NCBI GenBank assembly: GCA_944323685.1
Contig: CALUTJ010000018.1
Location: 1-56,034, forward strand
DNA: 56,034 bases
Direction: 5' to 3'
DNA from: Candidatus Gastranaerophilales bacterium
GTDB taxonomy: Bacteria > Cyanobacteriota > Vampirovibrionia > Gastranaerophilales > Gastranaerophilaceae
Positions 54,408-56,034 of the stretch are shown one piece after another (positions within the stretch are counted from its first letter, which is position 1; every line of letters begins with the position of its first letter). The translations under genes and the position numbers were made by a program. The notes under the pieces were generated by a model. It was not told where the DNA came from, searched no databases, and saw nothing but the letters and a program-made list of their open reading frames with translations.

Positions 54408-55025
54408 ATGGGACAGTTAGAATTAATAAAGAGTTTTGCATTAACTCAAAAATCTGCAAATAAAATTACACAAAAACAATCAAATCCGGTTTCAACAACA
54501 GGAATGAATCTTCAACATGATACATTTACCAGAACTTGTGAATGCAATTTTCATTTTGATGATTCCAAAATTGTAATGTTTGGAAAACTGCCTGAAGACT
54601 ACGTTAATATTGAAAAAATTTTTGTTGAAGCTGAGCCTGAACATTTTTCACGGCTTTTGAAAAAAAAGATTCCTGCAAGACCTGCACACTGGGACACTAT
54701 TCAAATACTTAAACCCTCTTATTATATATCTCATATTTTTTCGCATGAAAAAGGACAGGGAAAGGACGCTGTAAAAAAAATTGTAGAGATGAGTCTGCAA
54801 GATTCAAGAACCAATGGACGCGTAACCTTGCAATCAGATATTATAGACGGAAAGACCTCTCCTTCCGGTTTTTATTATAAACTTGGATTTAGATTTGCAG
54901 ATGAAGGTAAAAACGATATTATGCAAAAATGGCTGGAACAAGGCGGCCAAAAAGAGTGTTCGCCAATGGTTACAGGTTTTATGTTTTTGCCAAAAGAAAA
55001 TATACAAAACTGTTTAAATTATTAA
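54408..55025 (+). CDS. GNAT-like acetyltransferase-fold protein, 205 aa
   Basis: The middle of the protein reads like a GNAT domain: IFSHEKGQGKDAVKKIVEMSLQ (acetyl-CoA-binding loop, about residues 105-126) and SGFYYKLGFRFADEG (about 150-165). The N-terminal 40 residues form a polar leader similar in style to other proteins here. The ATG at 54408 has no ribosome binding site; an AATAAT box lies very close upstream, so a leaderless mRNA or a later start (Met33) are both possible. Substrate unknown. Confidence 0.65.
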   Translation: MGQLELIKSFALTQKSANKITQKQSNPVSTTGMNLQHDTFTRTCECNFHFDDSKIVMFGKLPEDYVNIEKIFVEAEPEHFSRLLKKKIPARPAHWDTIQILKPSYYISHIFSHEKGQGKDAVKKIVEMSLQDSRTNGRVTLQSDIIDGKTSPSGFYYKLGFRFADEGKNDIMQKWLEQGGQKECSPMVTGFMFLPKENIQNCLNY

Positions 55026-55073
55026 TTTATTGTTTTAAGTTTGCAGGTTAGGCATTCATTAACAGTCAGTAGA

Positions 55074-55100
55074 ATGCGCTAAATCTGGGATTTAGCGCAT
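55074..55100. repeat. Perfect palindrome with 3-nt loop
   Basis: ATGCGCTAAATC (55074-55085) and GATTTAGCGCAT (55089-55100) are exact reverse complements around tgg. A second one, GTAATC/GATTAC around aaa, follows at 55114-55128. They fill the gap between the GNAT-like gene and the toxin gene. Confidence 0.75.
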
Positions 55101-55193
55101 CAGAAACGTTTCAGTAATCAAAGATTACCAAAACCTACTAAGCTGATTACCGGAACGTTTGTGTTTTAGAAATTAAATTTATCACAACCTATG

Positions 55194-55221
55194 GACTAAA
55201 TGTCATATTTGTGAGAGGGGA
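55194..55221. repeat. 28-bp direct repeat, left copy
   Basis: The 28 bp starting GACTAAATGTCATATTT and ending GTGAGAGGGGA are identical to 55894-55921, exactly 700 bp apart. The two copies bracket the parDE-like operon. Confidence 0.85.
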
Positions 55222-55262
55222 GGAGCATATTGTTTAATTATTTTGAACAATAAATTTCAGTT

Positions 55263-55565
55263 CTATAATATAGAACAAATATCCTGATAAGTTGTTAGAA
55301 CTCTTAATATTCTTATAGCTTTATTTTCAATTATTCTATAGATAACTAAATAATTCTTTTTCACCACATAAAATTTAACATCTAAATATGTAAAATCATC
55401 CCTTGTTTTGCCAAGATAAGGATGTTTGCATAAAGTTGTAAATGCTTTGTTTAGTAATTTCCCAAATTTTGTTGCAGCAGTTTTATTATCCTTAGCAATA
55501 TAACCCAAAATTATTTCAATGTCATTATATGCTTTACTTGTGATTTCAAGTTGTAAATCATTCAT
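55263..55565 (-). CDS. ParE/RelE-superfamily toxin
   Basis: A 100-residue protein of the ParE/RelE fold: N-terminal helices (LEITSKAYNDIEIILGYIA), the central HPYLGKTRDDF segment and C-terminal strands (VKFYVVKKNYLVIYRIIENKAIRILRVLTTYQD). The YRI and RVL strands and the preceding Lys/Arg residues are typical. It lies after and overlaps the antitoxin gene by 8 bp. The target (gyrase or ribosome) cannot be assigned from sequence. Confidence 0.88.
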   Translation of the reverse strand: MNDLQLEITSKAYNDIEIILGYIAKDNKTAATKFGKLLNKAFTTLCKHPYLGKTRDDFTYLDVKFYVVKKNYLVIYRIIENKAIRILRVLTTYQDICSIL

Positions 55566-55794
55566 ATTTTTTAATCAACTTTTCCATAGCTGAAGGTCCG
55601 TCTAAAATTACTGTATCGTTCCAGCCTTCTGCTATCTCTTTATTTAACTGTGCAATTCTTTCCTGAGATATTTTATCTTTATAAGCCATCATTCTTAAAG
55701 CCTCTCTAATGACTTCGCTGACGGAATTATATAACCCGGATGCAACTTTATCCTGTACAAATTTTTCTAATGCCGGTGTTAATGATATGTTCAT
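55558..55794 (-). CDS. ParD-like ribbon-helix-helix antitoxin
   Basis: A 78-residue antitoxin with an RHH DNA-binding N-terminus (ISLTPALEKFVQDKVASGLYNSVSEVIREALRMM, about residues 2-35) and a flexible C-terminal tail that would bind the toxin. The start at 55794 follows GAGG at usable distance. It probably represses its own operon. Confidence 0.88.
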   Translation of the reverse strand: MNISLTPALEKFVQDKVASGLYNSVSEVIREALRMMAYKDKISQERIAQLNKEIAEGWNDTVILDGPSAMEKLIKKYE

Positions 55795-55893
55795 AAAATA
55801 CCTCATTTATAACAATGTATGTCTATATAATAACAAAGATTGACATAAAGCTCAATTGTTATAAAAATATTTTGTAACAAATGGACAAAATAT

Positions 55894-55921
55894 GACTAAA
55901 TGTCATATTTGTGAGAGGGGA
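55894..55921. repeat. 28-bp direct repeat, right copy
   Basis: Identical to 55194-55221. It lies about 100 bp upstream of the antitoxin start. To its right the window ends in a hairpin-rich stretch (for example GGCGT/ACGCC near 56007), with no gene. Confidence 0.85.
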
Positions 55922-56034
55922 TTCGAATAATCCTTCCGTAATAAAAAGCCCTTGTTAAGAGGGTTAATCTGTTGCGGAAGTGTCTTGCTCGCTCGCAATT
56001 AACGGCGTTACGCCTTCCGCCTGCGCGTAAGGCT

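Overview
The window is about 56 kb of an AT-rich bacterial chromosome. The best guess for the host is a gut member of the non-photosynthetic cyanobacterial relatives (Vampirovibrionia/Melainabacteria, order Gastranaerophilales). That guess rests on the mix of ordinary bacterial housekeeping genes with large lineage-specific proteins of unknown function, many of which start with a short M-[KR]-[IV]-N-type leader ending in an I-[NS]-F-K motif, and on paired DUF4013 membrane proteins. It is inference from protein style, not from a marker search.

Housekeeping content, left to right: gcvPB (glycine dehydrogenase subunit 2); a sugar-type solute-binding protein and an M14-like peptidase; an L,D-transpeptidase; a PHP-domain phosphoesterase; a TolC-family outer-membrane protein; an SDR reductase; tRNA-Asn; a DUF3137-like membrane protein; mutS2; prmC; a reverse rubrerythrin; HU; a pseudopilin and a secreted partner; a dCMP-deaminase-like protein; def, fmt and aroH; tig-clpP-clpX; argS; rpsA; a MarC-like protein; nadA; ribF; dnaB; a cupin; two DUF4013 proteins; ribH; dnaK; tkt; an XRE regulator; a GNAT-like protein; and a ParE/ParD-type toxin-antitoxin pair at the right end.

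The accessory part lies at about 14.7-19.5 kb, on the 3' side of tRNA-Asn. It carries a NYN-domain ribonuclease gene with a one-base frameshift in a run of nine A (T9 on the + strand), a PD-(D/E)XK nuclease-family protein, a LuxR-like HTH protein, and a convergent small-RNA/short-hydrophobic-peptide locus that looks like an Fst-type (type I) toxin-antitoxin module. Two tandem units that each begin with the tRNA 3' end sit next to the intact tRNA, as expected for an integration hot spot.

The most unusual signal is non-coding. Two families of interspersed repeats fill many of the longer intergenic gaps. Family A has five copies, all on the + strand. It has a core that can fold as a closed stem holding an H-type pseudoknot, and it carries optional hairpin modules inserted at fixed points; one copy is blown up to about 730 bp by nested insertions. 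Family B has four copies, each exactly 177 nt, two in each orientation. It is rich in hairpins and may have short imperfect terminal inverted repeats. Several near-perfect palindromes with 3-nt or 5-nt loops, and a recurring boundary word (ctctgccga ... gtgagagg), link family A, the tRNA-side repeats and the direct repeats around the parDE-like pair. No transposase, integrase or CRISPR array is visible in the window.

Several start codons are preceded closely by a -10 hexamer and no ribosome binding site, which suggests frequent leaderless transcripts. All calls come from reading the sequence and translations; no database search was run.
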